Assembly (NCBI RefSeq): GCF_030272615.1
Contig: NW_026728915.1
Span: forward strand, 1 to 64,000
Source of the DNA: Cryptomeria japonica
Taxonomy: Eukaryota; Streptophyta; Pinopsida; Cupressales; Cupressaceae
Length of the DNA: 64,000 bases
Reading direction: 5' to 3'
The position numbers and the translations under genes are program-made. Under the pieces are notes generated by a model. The model was not told the DNA's origin. It searched no databases and saw nothing but the letters and a program-made list of their open reading frames with translations. Shown one piece after another: positions 35,346-45,551 of this stretch; positions within the stretch are counted from its first letter, which is position 1; every line of letters starts with the position of its first letter.

Positions 35346-36825
35346 GTATTCTCTGCTCCAGCAACCTGTACAGCTAAAATGTCTTGAAGAAATCCTAAAA
35401 ATCATAAAATGTCCTAGAAAAAATAAAAAAAGAAAAAAAAATAGAGGAAAAAGGATCTTTGCCAAGCAAGTGAAAACCTGGTAAACAGGCACCTCTTGTA
35501 CTCAAGATCTCCATCTTTCAATGCTATGTAGGCCTTTCCCATTTCATTCCTGCTTTCTTGCATCTTTGCTTTCACTTGTACATATCTTTTAGTCACTTTT
35601 GTGACATGCTTGTTTTTTTGGAACCCTCATGGCTTGAAACTGATCAATGTCCTTGTCTTAGGGTAATTGACTGAGCAATTTACATCTCCTAAGAAGTATC
35701 AATCAAGTCATCTTTCAATCAGTGGTACCTGGTCATCCACTCTGAGTCAGTCACATGTCTCCTAACTATTGAAGAGTTTAATCATTGAGTACACAAGTAA
35801 AACAAGACTACTGAAAATAATCACTAAACTATTTGAGATATGCATGAAATTTTCTTTGTGTGAAGTCTATCTTGACTAAGAGGAGCAAGGATTGGGGGCA
35901 TAATACTTTTCTTTTTTTTTTGTTTGTAGGAATGAATCCAATGATCTTGAAACATCTAAATAAACTGGGTGTCTATGATAAGTGCCTTCACATAGAGGTG
36001 AAATCGCCACACATACCTTGACTCCGCTTATTTGTATGCTATAGGGAGGTTGGAGTCATTTATTTGTCTGTTTGAGGGAATTTCTTTAATGTTCAATTTG
36101 GAAGCATGCATAATTTGTCCAAGGATATGAACAAACAAAGGGTCATTGCAGACAAGATAGTTAATATTGCATATAAAAATAAAGGAACTCTATTCTGCTT
36201 ATCATGTTTGTAAAATGCTCAATGATAAAAATTAAGCACTCCAAATCCAATGACTAGATTTAGGTTGCATTCATTCTAAATTTTGTGCATTTCGAGTGAT
36301 TTTGGCATAATAACAATGATATCTTTATCTTTTGAATGAGAGTTTGAAGCATCATCATTTCTTAGCTAAGTGGTCTCTTTTTCATCATCATTTCTCCAAT
36401 CGAGTACTTTTGTATTGAGATGTTAGCTGTATACATGACCATCTTATATAGATCCATACATTTCTTCATTACTTATTTGCATTCATATTATTACATGAAG
36501 AAAACTAAACATTTACATTACTCATTACTCATTTTCATCATTTATTTGCATATGAAAAAGAAACAAAAATAAACATCCATACACATCTCCAATGCATACA
36601 TCCATACTGAAAAATATGCATACATATAGAATAAAGCATATAGAGAGACATTTCATAATCAATCAACATAAGTATGATGAACTCAAATTAAGATCTTGTA
36701 AATATTATCATAAAATTCTCATAGTACAAATGATATCAACTATCTTATACAATGTCTCATCAGAGCAAGCATCAAATAAGGCACAAAAAATGGGATATAT
36801 AAAAAAATCTAAGAGATGTAACAAC
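35346..36825. other. Element B region between pol and the antisense gene
   Basis: No open frame of substance. It includes GGATTGGGGGCATAA at 35889-35903, a purine/G-rich phrase often found downstream of pol in Tat elements, which may be an internal polypurine tract. Confidence 0.45.
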
Positions 36826-37040
36826 CTATCTCTCTATCTCTCCCTCATTGCCAGATGGTGGAGGAGGTGGTGCTGGCTGATTGACGTCCTATCTGGGTTC
36901 TTGAGCTCCCTTAAATCGAGCCATATACTATGAATAAGGAACAACCTACTGTGCCAATAGGACTTCTACGCTATATGTGGCAACATTATAGGCTAGCCGA
37001 CTGGTCTGATGCAAAACCTCTCACTGGAGAGTATCCTACT

Positions 37041-37140
37041 TTGCTCTGACCTCTGCAAGCTATTGATCATGCTTTGCTCTGATCTCAGCAAGATGTTGAT
37101 CATGCTCTGCTCTGACCTCTACAAGCTATCGGTCCCTCTC
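37041..37140 (-). repeat. 33-bp coding repeat in the PMD gene tail
   Basis: Three copies of a 33-base unit encode LAEVRAEHDQH-like 11-residue segments on the minus strand (LVEVRAEHDQH, LAEIRAKHDQ-stop, LAEVRAKxDT). They form a charged coiled coil and keep the reading frame of the PMD gene. Confidence 0.75.
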
Positions 37141-38736
37141 TACAAGCTATGTCTGCATCACTATCAACTATGAATGTAAATCTCCCAATATAGCCCTCAG
37201 AGACTATGTTGCATCCATTGCCCCCTGCTCTCTCCTGCCCCCTTTGACTCCTCCTACAACACCCTCCTCTCTTATAGTCTCTCTACCTCCCTTCTCATCT
37301 CTCCACTATCTCACCTACCGAGGAGCTAGTCTCTCCTCCTCCCTCTCCACCCTCCGTCTCCTTGGCACCGCTAACGTCAACCCTAGTGGCTCCTAACGAT
37401 CCACCCTCCCCTTTCTGCTGCTATCCCCCTTCGGCTAGTATCCTGCTCTTGCTAGCCCCAAGATCACCTCCGGCTTGCCTAGGTACCTCTACTCTAAGAC
37501 CCTGCACCCGTCCTCACCCCTATACCTGACCTGGTACCAGTGTCTGGGCTGGTGCCTCATGCTTAGCCTCCTCTATAAGAGGTGGATGCTTTGCAAGATC
37601 TATGAATCTCTGAAATAGATGCCTCTGGAACCAATCCTTGTACTGAGCAATGCTCCCACATCCATGACATCCTCTAAGTTATCCCATGTCAGTTGTTGTA
37701 AAACAACTAGCTCCTACATACTCAGCATGTAGGATAATCTTAGAGCCCATCCTTGTCTCGCCTCATCTCCATATCTAGCATAGGCTGTAAACTCCTGTGA
37801 CATACCCTATGGTCTCGCATACTACCTCATAACCCTAGAAACTATGAACCACTCAATGATGGACATTGACCTACCAATAAGAGGACGCATCATAAATATA
37901 TCCTTCCTCCACCCTCTGCAGTCATCGCATAGCTTCAGACCCTTGTACGGTCTCCATACTACCAGGATAAAATCATCGAGTTGTCTCCTCTAGTACTCTA
38001 TTTTGCCCAAATGGGGTTGAGTGACATAACTTGAATAGCAATATACAATAGGATGGTGAGGCTCTCTAGCATCATCTACTATCGGCCTATATACTGGTAT
38101 GTGCTCCCATGCCCATATCTGTAAAAAGAAGACTCCCGTTGCCATGCTCTTCCCATCCCTATATGCAACCTCGTGCATCTCATGATACATATGGGCTAAT
38201 AAACAAGATCCCCACCCTAATCTCTCAGGATGAGTCAATAGTCTCTCAAGAATCCTAGCCCAGTCACATAGAAAGCCCTATTGTCCTTTGTCCGGCATAA
38301 CAAAATACCCAATGATACTTTCTAACACACTTACCAACAAAAACTGCTCACTATATCTAGCCATCATAACATCCCATGTAATGGCCTGCTCAAGAATAGT
38401 CTCATTGTGAAATATATGTCTCAAAGCTAAAATACCAAGCTGCTGAGCAGAATCATAATCAACCTTTTCACTAGCAAATGGGATCCTCAGAATCTGGTAA
38501 ACATCCTTAGGTGTGAGCGTCATCTCTCCAACAGGTAAATGGAAAGTATTATGCTCTGAATGGAACCGCTCTGCTAATGTGGTCAAGATCCCATGATTTA
38601 CATGGATATCTGGCATCTACAAAAGGTTTCCAAAACCGCACAAATCAATATGTTCCCTATTTGCGTAAGATAAGCTGCGAACTAACCCAATCGTAGGTGG
38701 ATAAACACATCAAAACAAGATATTTGGCAACCGAAT

Positions 38737-39201
38737 CTGCAAAATCAAACATACAAATTATCAACAAGTCATCCAAATTACTCTATAATATGCTAAACAT
38801 GCTCGCGAAGCCAAATATACAAAAATAAAAATAAAAATTTGATATTTTGACCCTAAAACATGCATGTTATTTTTCATACAAGTTTTCACAGAAGGGCAAA
38901 ATTTCATACGAATCAGGATTAAGCCTCGCACGACAAAACATTCTCATACGAAACAACATTATATATCGCAAGATGAAATGGGCAATGAAGAACAAGCTCG
39001 TACGAAACGTGGGCCCACATTAGATGATAAATCTTATAAGCCCATACGATATACCACCTCAGAGACAGTTTATCATATGAGAAACAATGTCTCACCATAC
39101 AATAAATCATGAGCCATGACTTTAAACAAATTCAAAATGCAAAAAAATCAATCAAAATTTAAAATTTGAGAACTCAAACAGGCTTAAGATCGATCACTTA
39201 C
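38737..39201 (-). other. Predicted intron of the antisense PMD gene
   Basis: Donor GTAAGT (39201-39196) and acceptor GATTTTGCAG (ending 38737) on the minus strand, with a T-rich tract before the acceptor. Joining the exons keeps ATGACG in phase with the PMD frame. The intron holds about nine TCATACGA-type motifs (38870-39100). Confidence 0.6.
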
Positions 39202-39338
39202 CGTCATGTCATAGTTTCGAGATCGATTGTGAAGTCTCTGGCGCTCAAAATGGTTCTCCTGGATCAGAATGGCTATTTTTATTCATAGAGGGCTTTTCAA
39301 TATTCAAACCTAGAGAGGTGAAAATGACACATGGACCC

Positions 39339-39346
39339 CTTATATA
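39339..39346 (-). promoter_or_regulatory. TATA box for the antisense PMD gene
   Basis: The minus strand reads GGCTATATAAGGGG, about 130 bases upstream of the predicted start codon. This suggests an own antisense promoter inside the retrotransposon. Confidence 0.5.
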
Positions 39347-39519
39347 GCCAAAACCCTAATTTTTCAACTTACTCTGATGGACGTGAAAACTGCACCCTAA
39401 GCTAATTTTCTAGTCCTAATTCCGTTTTCGGGATCGAAATCAAAATCTAAGATTGTCTTCCTAGTCAATTTTGCACAAATAAAACCACTTAGCGCCTTTC
39501 ATCACCTGCTCATTCTCTT

Positions 39520-40300
39520 CTTCAATTTAGGCTCAATTTCTCGTTAATCAATGCTAAATCTCAATTTATTTCTCACATCAACTCTAATTTTAACAATCAA
39601 CATTAATCTTTGTACTCAAATAACTTATCATCGCTCAAATAATTGCTTGAAATCAATGCGCAACCCTCACTATCTTTTGATTTTGCTCCCAAGGGGGCAT
39701 ACTCATGACCTCAAAGTCGAGAATTTATATCAAAAATATTTGTTACAAGTTGAGAAACTAAGCTTCATCAAATCAATCTCTAGGGGCATATCAGTTTCAT
39801 CACTTCAAAACAAGCTGATATTGTCTTTGTTTGAATCAGTCTCTTAACGTTAATCAGTTGCATCACTTTTCATCAAGCTGATTATTCATTTAAACCCAAT
39901 CAAGGGTTTAAAGAGTATCTTTTATCAAATGCTCACTGTAAGCAGGTGTTCAATTTCATCGCATCAAATCAAGATGGATAGTTTATCTTCGCTTATCGTA
40001 TCTTGATCCATCAAGTTCAAGATTGGTTTTATCTTCACTCACTGTGTCTAGTTCAACCAAGTTCTAGATCAGTAAGATCCGTTTCTTATCAATCAAGTTC
40101 AAGTTCAGTATCTTTTCTCTTCATCGTTCCTAGTTCAATCAAGTTTAGGATCAGTTTCTCTTTCAATCAGTCTATTCAATTTCATCACTTCAAAACAAGT
40201 TGAATACCTTGTTCTTCATCTAGTTCCTAGTCAATCAAGTTCAGAACTGGTATCTCCTAGACATCAACTATTCTTTGAACCAACGTGCTGCTCACACATT
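39520..40300. repeat. Irregular tandem repeats before the element B 3' LTR
   Basis: Phrases such as AGTTCAATCAAGTTTAGGATCAG, TTTCATCACTTCAAAACAAG and ATCAAGTTCAAG recur with variable spacing from about 39760 to 40260. CAAGGGGGCATACTCATGAC near 39690 may be another polypurine-like tract. Variable tandem DNA in this position is common in Tat elements. Confidence 0.55.
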
Positions 40301-40310
40301 AATTCAAATA

Positions 40311-40318
40311 GGGGAAAA
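40311..40318 (+). promoter_or_regulatory. Element B polypurine tract
   Basis: GGGGAAAA directly abuts the 3' LTR start (TGTAATACCC at 40319), the primer for plus-strand DNA synthesis. Confidence 0.75.
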
Positions 40319-41366
40319 TGTAATACCCTAAAAATGGTCATGTAAACCATGGGCCCCTAGTCTCGAAAACATTACCAAGGTCCTAACCAAAGGCAATTAA
40401 AATTAATCTCGAGCACACAATTAATTCTTCAATCACCAATGTCACATGCAAAAATTAATCAACCAATATTAATTAAATATTTATTTAATTAATTGATCAT
40501 TTCAAGTAAATCATTTTAAACAATTAAACCTATTTATTTTATTAAATATACTAAGATATTTAACTAAATAAATCAATTTTCCATTAAATCATCAAAAAGG
40601 GAATTAATTGGAGAAAAGAAAGAATTATAAATTGAGAAAAAAAATCAACAGGAGATAATCTTGAAAAACAAATTAAATATTGATAAATACTCTCAGAAAA
40701 AGAATTAAAACAATTAAATCTCAAAATTGAATAAAATAGAGAATAAATCAGTTTTTTTTAATTTTATCTTAATTTTAGTTCAATTTCCTTTAAAAATAAG
40801 AAAAGCATCCAATCACATCAATTCAACTGGATTGTGCTTCCTCTTAGAAAATATTGACCACTCATCATCATTTGATCTTAGGGGTTGGTTTCTTTCTGAA
40901 TTTTCTCTAAATTCAGGTTCTCATCTCTCATTCAAGGATCCTAGATAATATATTGTTATTATGTTGCTTTCGCTCTAGGTTCATTGAGGTTTTGCATTGA
41001 GATATAACATATTACTCGTTGCATATTTATTAAATCATCTAGCTTAATATTTCTTAAATCATGTTAGTTTAATCATGCATATCTAGCTTAAATCTTAAAT
41101 TCATTTAGCTTAAATCTTGCACCCATTTAGCTCAAATTCATGCTCATATAGATTCAATCCTTTGTTGAGGTGTCGTCTAGTCATTGGTGTTGCATATCAA
41201 ATCTGAGAGAAAGACTAAACTCGCATCTACTAGAAGGCAATAGGTCGCTTTGTAATGGTTTATTATTAATTGATTATTGATTTACCAACTGTGAATCTAA
41301 TGACTTAATTGAAGTGTTGTGTATTCAAATACAGATACAGATATAGGTCCACTTTTCTCACACACA
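40319..41366 (+). repeat. Element B 3' LTR
   Basis: Collinear with 24432-25476. Starts TGTAATACCC and ends in a CA-repeat. Followed by CAAAA (41367-41371), matching the left target-site duplication, after which element A coding sequence resumes. Confidence 0.9.
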
Positions 41367-41371
41367 CAAAA
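41367..41371. repeat. Target-site duplication of element B (right)
   Basis: CAAAA, matching 24427-24431. One base of ambiguity is possible because the LTR ends in a CA-repeat. Confidence 0.7.
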
Positions 41372-42130
41372 TATATATGTGAAAGAAGTTTATGGAAAGG
41401 CAACTAGAACAAAAATATGGTTTTGAAATACATCGCTCGTTTAATACTTGTGCCAAAAAAAGTATCCCAAAGTTATTTTTACCTCCCTACCTTCCCCCCC
41501 TCATCCTATAAAACATGTTGATAGGGAACATTAATCTTGTTGAGAAGTTTCACGATATCTTAGCTAAGATTTACCTTTGGGACTTGATTGAAACTTCACC
41601 TTCATATCATAAGTTGACCCAAGAAGCATTAAAAAGAGTGATTCATCACTTTTCTTCTAAACCAAATTATATTACATTCTCACAAGATGAATTTCCTTCT
41701 ATAGAGGTTAAAAATAGAGATGATCCCCTTATGATTACTCCTTAAATTTATGAATAAAAGATAAGAGGTAATTTAACTAACAATGGGTCATCTCTTAACC
41801 TTTGTTGTTTTGACTTATTAGATAAGATAAATTACCTAATTATTCTTCTATTCAACCTAATCCTCTTTGTGTGCATGGCTTTGATAATGTTTTGAGAGAG
41901 TCACTGGCTATAGTCATATTACCTATTAAAGTAGGACCTGTGACTTTGCCTACTCTTATTCACGTCATGGCCAACTATCTTAATTATAACCTTCTTCTAT
42001 GTAGGTCATGTATTCATGCTATGAACTAAGTCCCTTATACCCTTCATTGCACAATCAAGTTCATATATAACAATTAACTTCACACAATAAAAGATAGTTC
42101 CAATACTTATAATTTTACTCATGATGAAGT
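41372..42130 (+). pseudogene. Element A Gag C-terminus and aspartic protease
   Basis: Continues the reading frame broken at 24431: VYGKATRTKIW at about 41390, then a frameshifted open piece (41515-41745: ILAKIYLWDLIETSPSYHK, FSQDEFPSIEV). The retropepsin region follows at about 41770 (NNGSSLNLCCFDLLDK), where the catalytic Asp-Gly-Gly has become Asn-Asn-Gly, then ILPIKVGPVTLPTLIHVM near 41920-41970 and a GRPWIH-type motif (CRSCIHAMN) near 42005. The layout parallels 29440-30180 in element B, from a related Ty3 family. Several stops and frameshifts. Confidence 0.75.
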
Positions 42131-42649
42131 GGGATATATTTCCCACTTTAGTACTATGATTCCTTCAACAATACCATCTCCTATCAATGATGCTTCTCTA
42201 GAAAGGAATTGGGGTACACTACGCTTTACACCCTTCTTCAATGGGTACATAAGATCCCTCAATATACTAATTAAGCCTTGAAGGAGCCTTTTGTGTCTTC
42301 TATCCAAGCTTTTAAACCAATTCCAACTTCTACTTTCAACACAAGTCTTGATAATAATGAGAGATTTTTGAATTTTGATACTAAAAATGAACCCTCTCCT
42401 CTAGACATTTCAACATCTACACATGGATACAATGGACATGGTATAGGATGTGTGCAACAAAGTATTGAATGTCATTAGCAATTAAACCTTTCTAATAAAA
42501 ATCTTGGTTTCCAACCTCTTCCTTTGTCAATATCCCCTCCTCCATTGACTACTAAATTTAGATCTTCTCATTCCCTTATGGCATTCCCACAAGCTAGTCT
42601 TCTATTCAATCCTCTCAATGTCAACTTGAAACTTTATCTTGGTATCCAA

Positions 42650-42736
42650 GGACTAGGGTGTCTATCACCCTAGTCCCAAGGCCATGGTGTCTAGTGCCCT
42701 GGTCCTCCTCAAGACCATGGTGCCCAACACCTTGGT
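42650..42736. repeat. Three tandem hairpin units
   Basis: Unit 1: GGACTAGGGTG and CACCCTAGTCC, perfect 11-bp arms with a five-base loop (42650-42676). Unit 2 (42680-42704) and unit 3 (42712-42736: GACCATGGTG and CACCTTGGTC) are similar but imperfect. Spacing is 30-32 bases. The arms resemble the LTR palindrome at 22248. Confidence 0.85.
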
Positions 42737-44246
42737 CGTCCTAGTTTAGGTCCAAAATTTTAGGTTCCCTTCTAGACTATTTCAAAATCTAGATTCCAAG
42801 TTTGTTTCTCTGAAGACTAGAAGAATAACATAAAAGTAATAGGTGATGATGGATGGCATATTTTTTCTAATCATTTCAAATAATATTCAAGCTCCTATTA
42901 TGTTGCTCGTCTCTATGTGACATTGTTATCTAACCTATAGGGGGCTCATTGCCATTCATGGTGGTACACTTTTAGGTGCAATCATACTTAGTGAGAAACA
43001 TAATAGTTTATAAATTCATTCTTGTCTCTATGATTGGGGGGCAAGACTATTGTCCTATCTTCTTTCGTGGTTTCACTATTTCCTTTAGGGGTTGCAATTT
43101 TCATACTTTGATGTCCTTTCTTTCATGGAACTGTATATCTCTTATGATTTATCTCTCCTTAAGAGAGTTTGTGATCCTTCTTCTAATTCTCTCTTTTTCT
43201 TTGAATATTACCTCATCTTTAGAGTTTCAATTAACATATATTAATATATTTTCTTGCATTGACTATTCATTCATGTTAGTATATTGTGTATTTCCTTATG
43301 TTTAATCTTTTCTTTAAGGATCCACTTTTTTTTTGTTGAGTGGTGTTTATTTATGATTTGATGTTATTCCTTTTGTGAAGTTGTTGTCTGTTAAAGGATT
43401 CCCTCTTGTGAAAGAGGTGTGTTTCATTGACTACAACCTTTTTTTCACTTGGTAATATACATCCATCATAAACTTACTCCTCACATTGGGACAAAAGTGT
43501 GTCAATATCTTTCACCTAGCAATAGGATGAAGATATAATTTCTTGTTCTTATTCCTTTCTTTTGGTAAGAGATGTAATTTTTGTTCAAGAAACTCCTCTT
43601 GGAGGTAAATGTCTTTTGAGCATAGATCTCTTCTCCTCCAAGGATCCCCTTTGCACTTGTTGTGAGATATATCTTTTTCAACTATCTTGTACTTTCTTAT
43701 AAGAGTATTCCCTCTTTAGCTCAGATTTATGAACATTATTGTCTAAAGGATTTCTCCTTAGTGTTGAAGGTTAGGTATCCTTCTCTCTAAGCTTCCTTAA
43801 GACATCAACATAGGGCTATGTTGATATCTTAAGGGGGGAACACCCATATTGCTCGCTTTGTACCATATTATCCCATATCTTTGCATATCTTAAGTGGGGT
43901 GTTCATCCTTGAAACCAAAGAAAATAAACTCTTAAAACAAGATGATTCATGCCTGAAACCAGACACAACATTGATATATGTCTTAAGCAGGGTTACAAAT
44001 CACCAAAACTAGAGAAAATAAATTTACATGGGATTTCCTCGAAACCAAGCATGTATCTGTCACTCGCCCCTTGGAATTTACATTTACATTACATGTCTTA
44101 AATAAGTTGATGCACGCTAGAAACCAGGGGAAAAAAACTCTCATACGAGGTACTATATAGTTGTAACTAGACATCACTTGTACACACACATAAGGATGAT
44201 TGGAATTATCAAAACACAACTAGACTATTCCTACTCTCCTCTCCAA

Positions 44247-44372
44247 CATGGATCACCGAGAAAAACACAACTAGGGGTGAGTATCTATGTCCTCTCTCAT
44301 CATTATTCCCATGGATCATCAAGAAAAATACATCTAGGGTGTATTCATGCTCTTCTCTTATCTTCTCATGAG
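44247..44372. repeat. 63-bp tandem duplication
   Basis: CATGGATCACCGAGAAAAAC at 44247 and CATGGATCATCAAGAAAAAT at 44310 begin two diverged copies of a 63-base unit just before the element A 3' LTR. Confidence 0.7.
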
Positions 44373-44564
44373 CTCATATCTTTTCTATTTGTAGTTCATG
44401 GATGATGTGTGATTTTCTCTTTTATGTGATCACTTATGTCCTTGAGATGGTATTTTGCAAGAATTATATTATTGGTTGAGGCATTTTGATTATCGGGGTC
44501 TCTTTGACTAGTTGACTTGAGGTCTTATTTTAATACTAAACCCTTGTGTTATGCATCCTTGAAT

Positions 44565-45551
44565 TTTCTCTTGAATAATATTCTATTACATTTGTAATTA
44601 TTGCATTGTAAATTGTACACCCTTTATTAGTGTGTCCAATTTCACACTCTCCTAGCACCTATTTTAGTATTTCTCTTTCCTCTATGAATTATAGGACCTT
44701 TATTTTAATTAATTAATATTTAATTCAATATTATGGGTCTTATTTCACTTTATTACATCATCACACTCTTATTTGGGTCCTTAATTCTAGGTGTGCCCTT
44801 TATCATTTTGTCTAGAATTTTCCTTAATCTTACCCTAATTTCAACTCCCAAAGCATATTTCACATATCTAAGCACCTTGAAATAACGCATCGAGCTAGGA
44901 TTAACTTTTTAATTATGATACCTTGCATCCCTATAATTTTGGGAAAAAATCGGTTAGACCATTGTGAAGCAAATTACATCACTCGTATGCAAGCATGTGG
45001 GTGCGATTAGGTTTTTGTCATGTCCATGCCATTTCATACAATATATATGATTTCATTCAAGAAGCAAACCATTGTTATCAACAATTGAAAATCTTAGGTA
45101 TATCTTTCCATTATTTATTTTAGTATTTGCAACATTCTATTCAAGGTTAATACCTAAACCATGGTTTGACTTAGGAAAATCCCTATTCCCAACCTATTTC
45201 CCCTTCTTTTGGTGTGTAGGAAACAGGTACAGAGTTGCGATCTTCAAGTTAAGCATTATTTATAGTGAAGAATCATTCCCCCTTTGGAGTGCAAAATTTT
45301 TGGATGACCAGGGTGATCGACACCACTATCTTGACATTTTGAGAGCAGTTTGAATCTGCGTACATTACTCAAATCTAGGTTAGTGGCTTAAGTTGCGTAC
45401 ATTATTCAAAGCCCCCTTGAATTTGATTAGAATCTAGATCTACTAGGTTTAGATCTATCGAATTCCTATTTTTCCCTCATGTAGTGCTCCCTAAGCAAAA
45501 TTAGATATTTTACGACATCCAATGGTTGAAACTCTAATTTTCACCATTACA
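44565..45551 (+). repeat. Element A 3' LTR (internally deleted)
   Basis: Homologous to 21873-23179 and ending in the same CACCATTACA. It lacks about 235 bases that in the 5' LTR contain the palindrome, TATA box and probable start site (5' copy about 22252-22486). No matching target-site duplication was found around element A. Confidence 0.7.

Larger units (their letters stand above)
36826..39207 (-). pseudogene. Antisense plant mobile domain (PMD) gene inside element B
   Basis: Runs opposite to pol. The predicted exon 1 ends in ATGACG (39207-39202) before a GTAAGT donor. After a 465-base intron (39201-38737) ending TTTTGCAG, exon 2 (38736-36826) continues in the same phase for 637 codons. 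Residues about 35-370 match the plant mobile domain: LCGFGNLL, then TFHLPVGEMTLTPKDVYQIL, and QIWAWEHIPVYRP. PMDs occur in host proteins such as MAIN/MAIL1 and in transposable elements, including Ty3 elements that carry them as extra frames. A Pro/Arg-rich linker, three 11-residue coiled-coil repeats (37041-37140) and a QPAPPPPSG tail follow. About twenty in-frame stops occur, nearly all TAG, but no frameshift. The role in the element is unknown. Confidence 0.8.
42131..44564 (+). other. Element A distal internal region without pol
   Basis: Ser/Pro/Thr-rich coding shreds continue to about 42640, then the sequence is non-coding up to the 3' LTR. No RT, RNase H or integrase motif was seen in any frame, so the element lacks these genes. 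It holds a hairpin array (42650-42736) and short tandem repeats. Confidence 0.6.

Noticed and set aside
36826-38736. TAG read as a sense codon (altered genetic code) in the antisense PMD frame
   Set aside because: TAG acts as a normal stop elsewhere, no nuclear code change of this kind is known in seed plants, and CHG deamination in a silenced transposon explains the pattern.
38864-39112. Open frames on both strands before the PMD gene
   Set aside because: They lie in the predicted intron and consist of the TCATACGA motif cluster.
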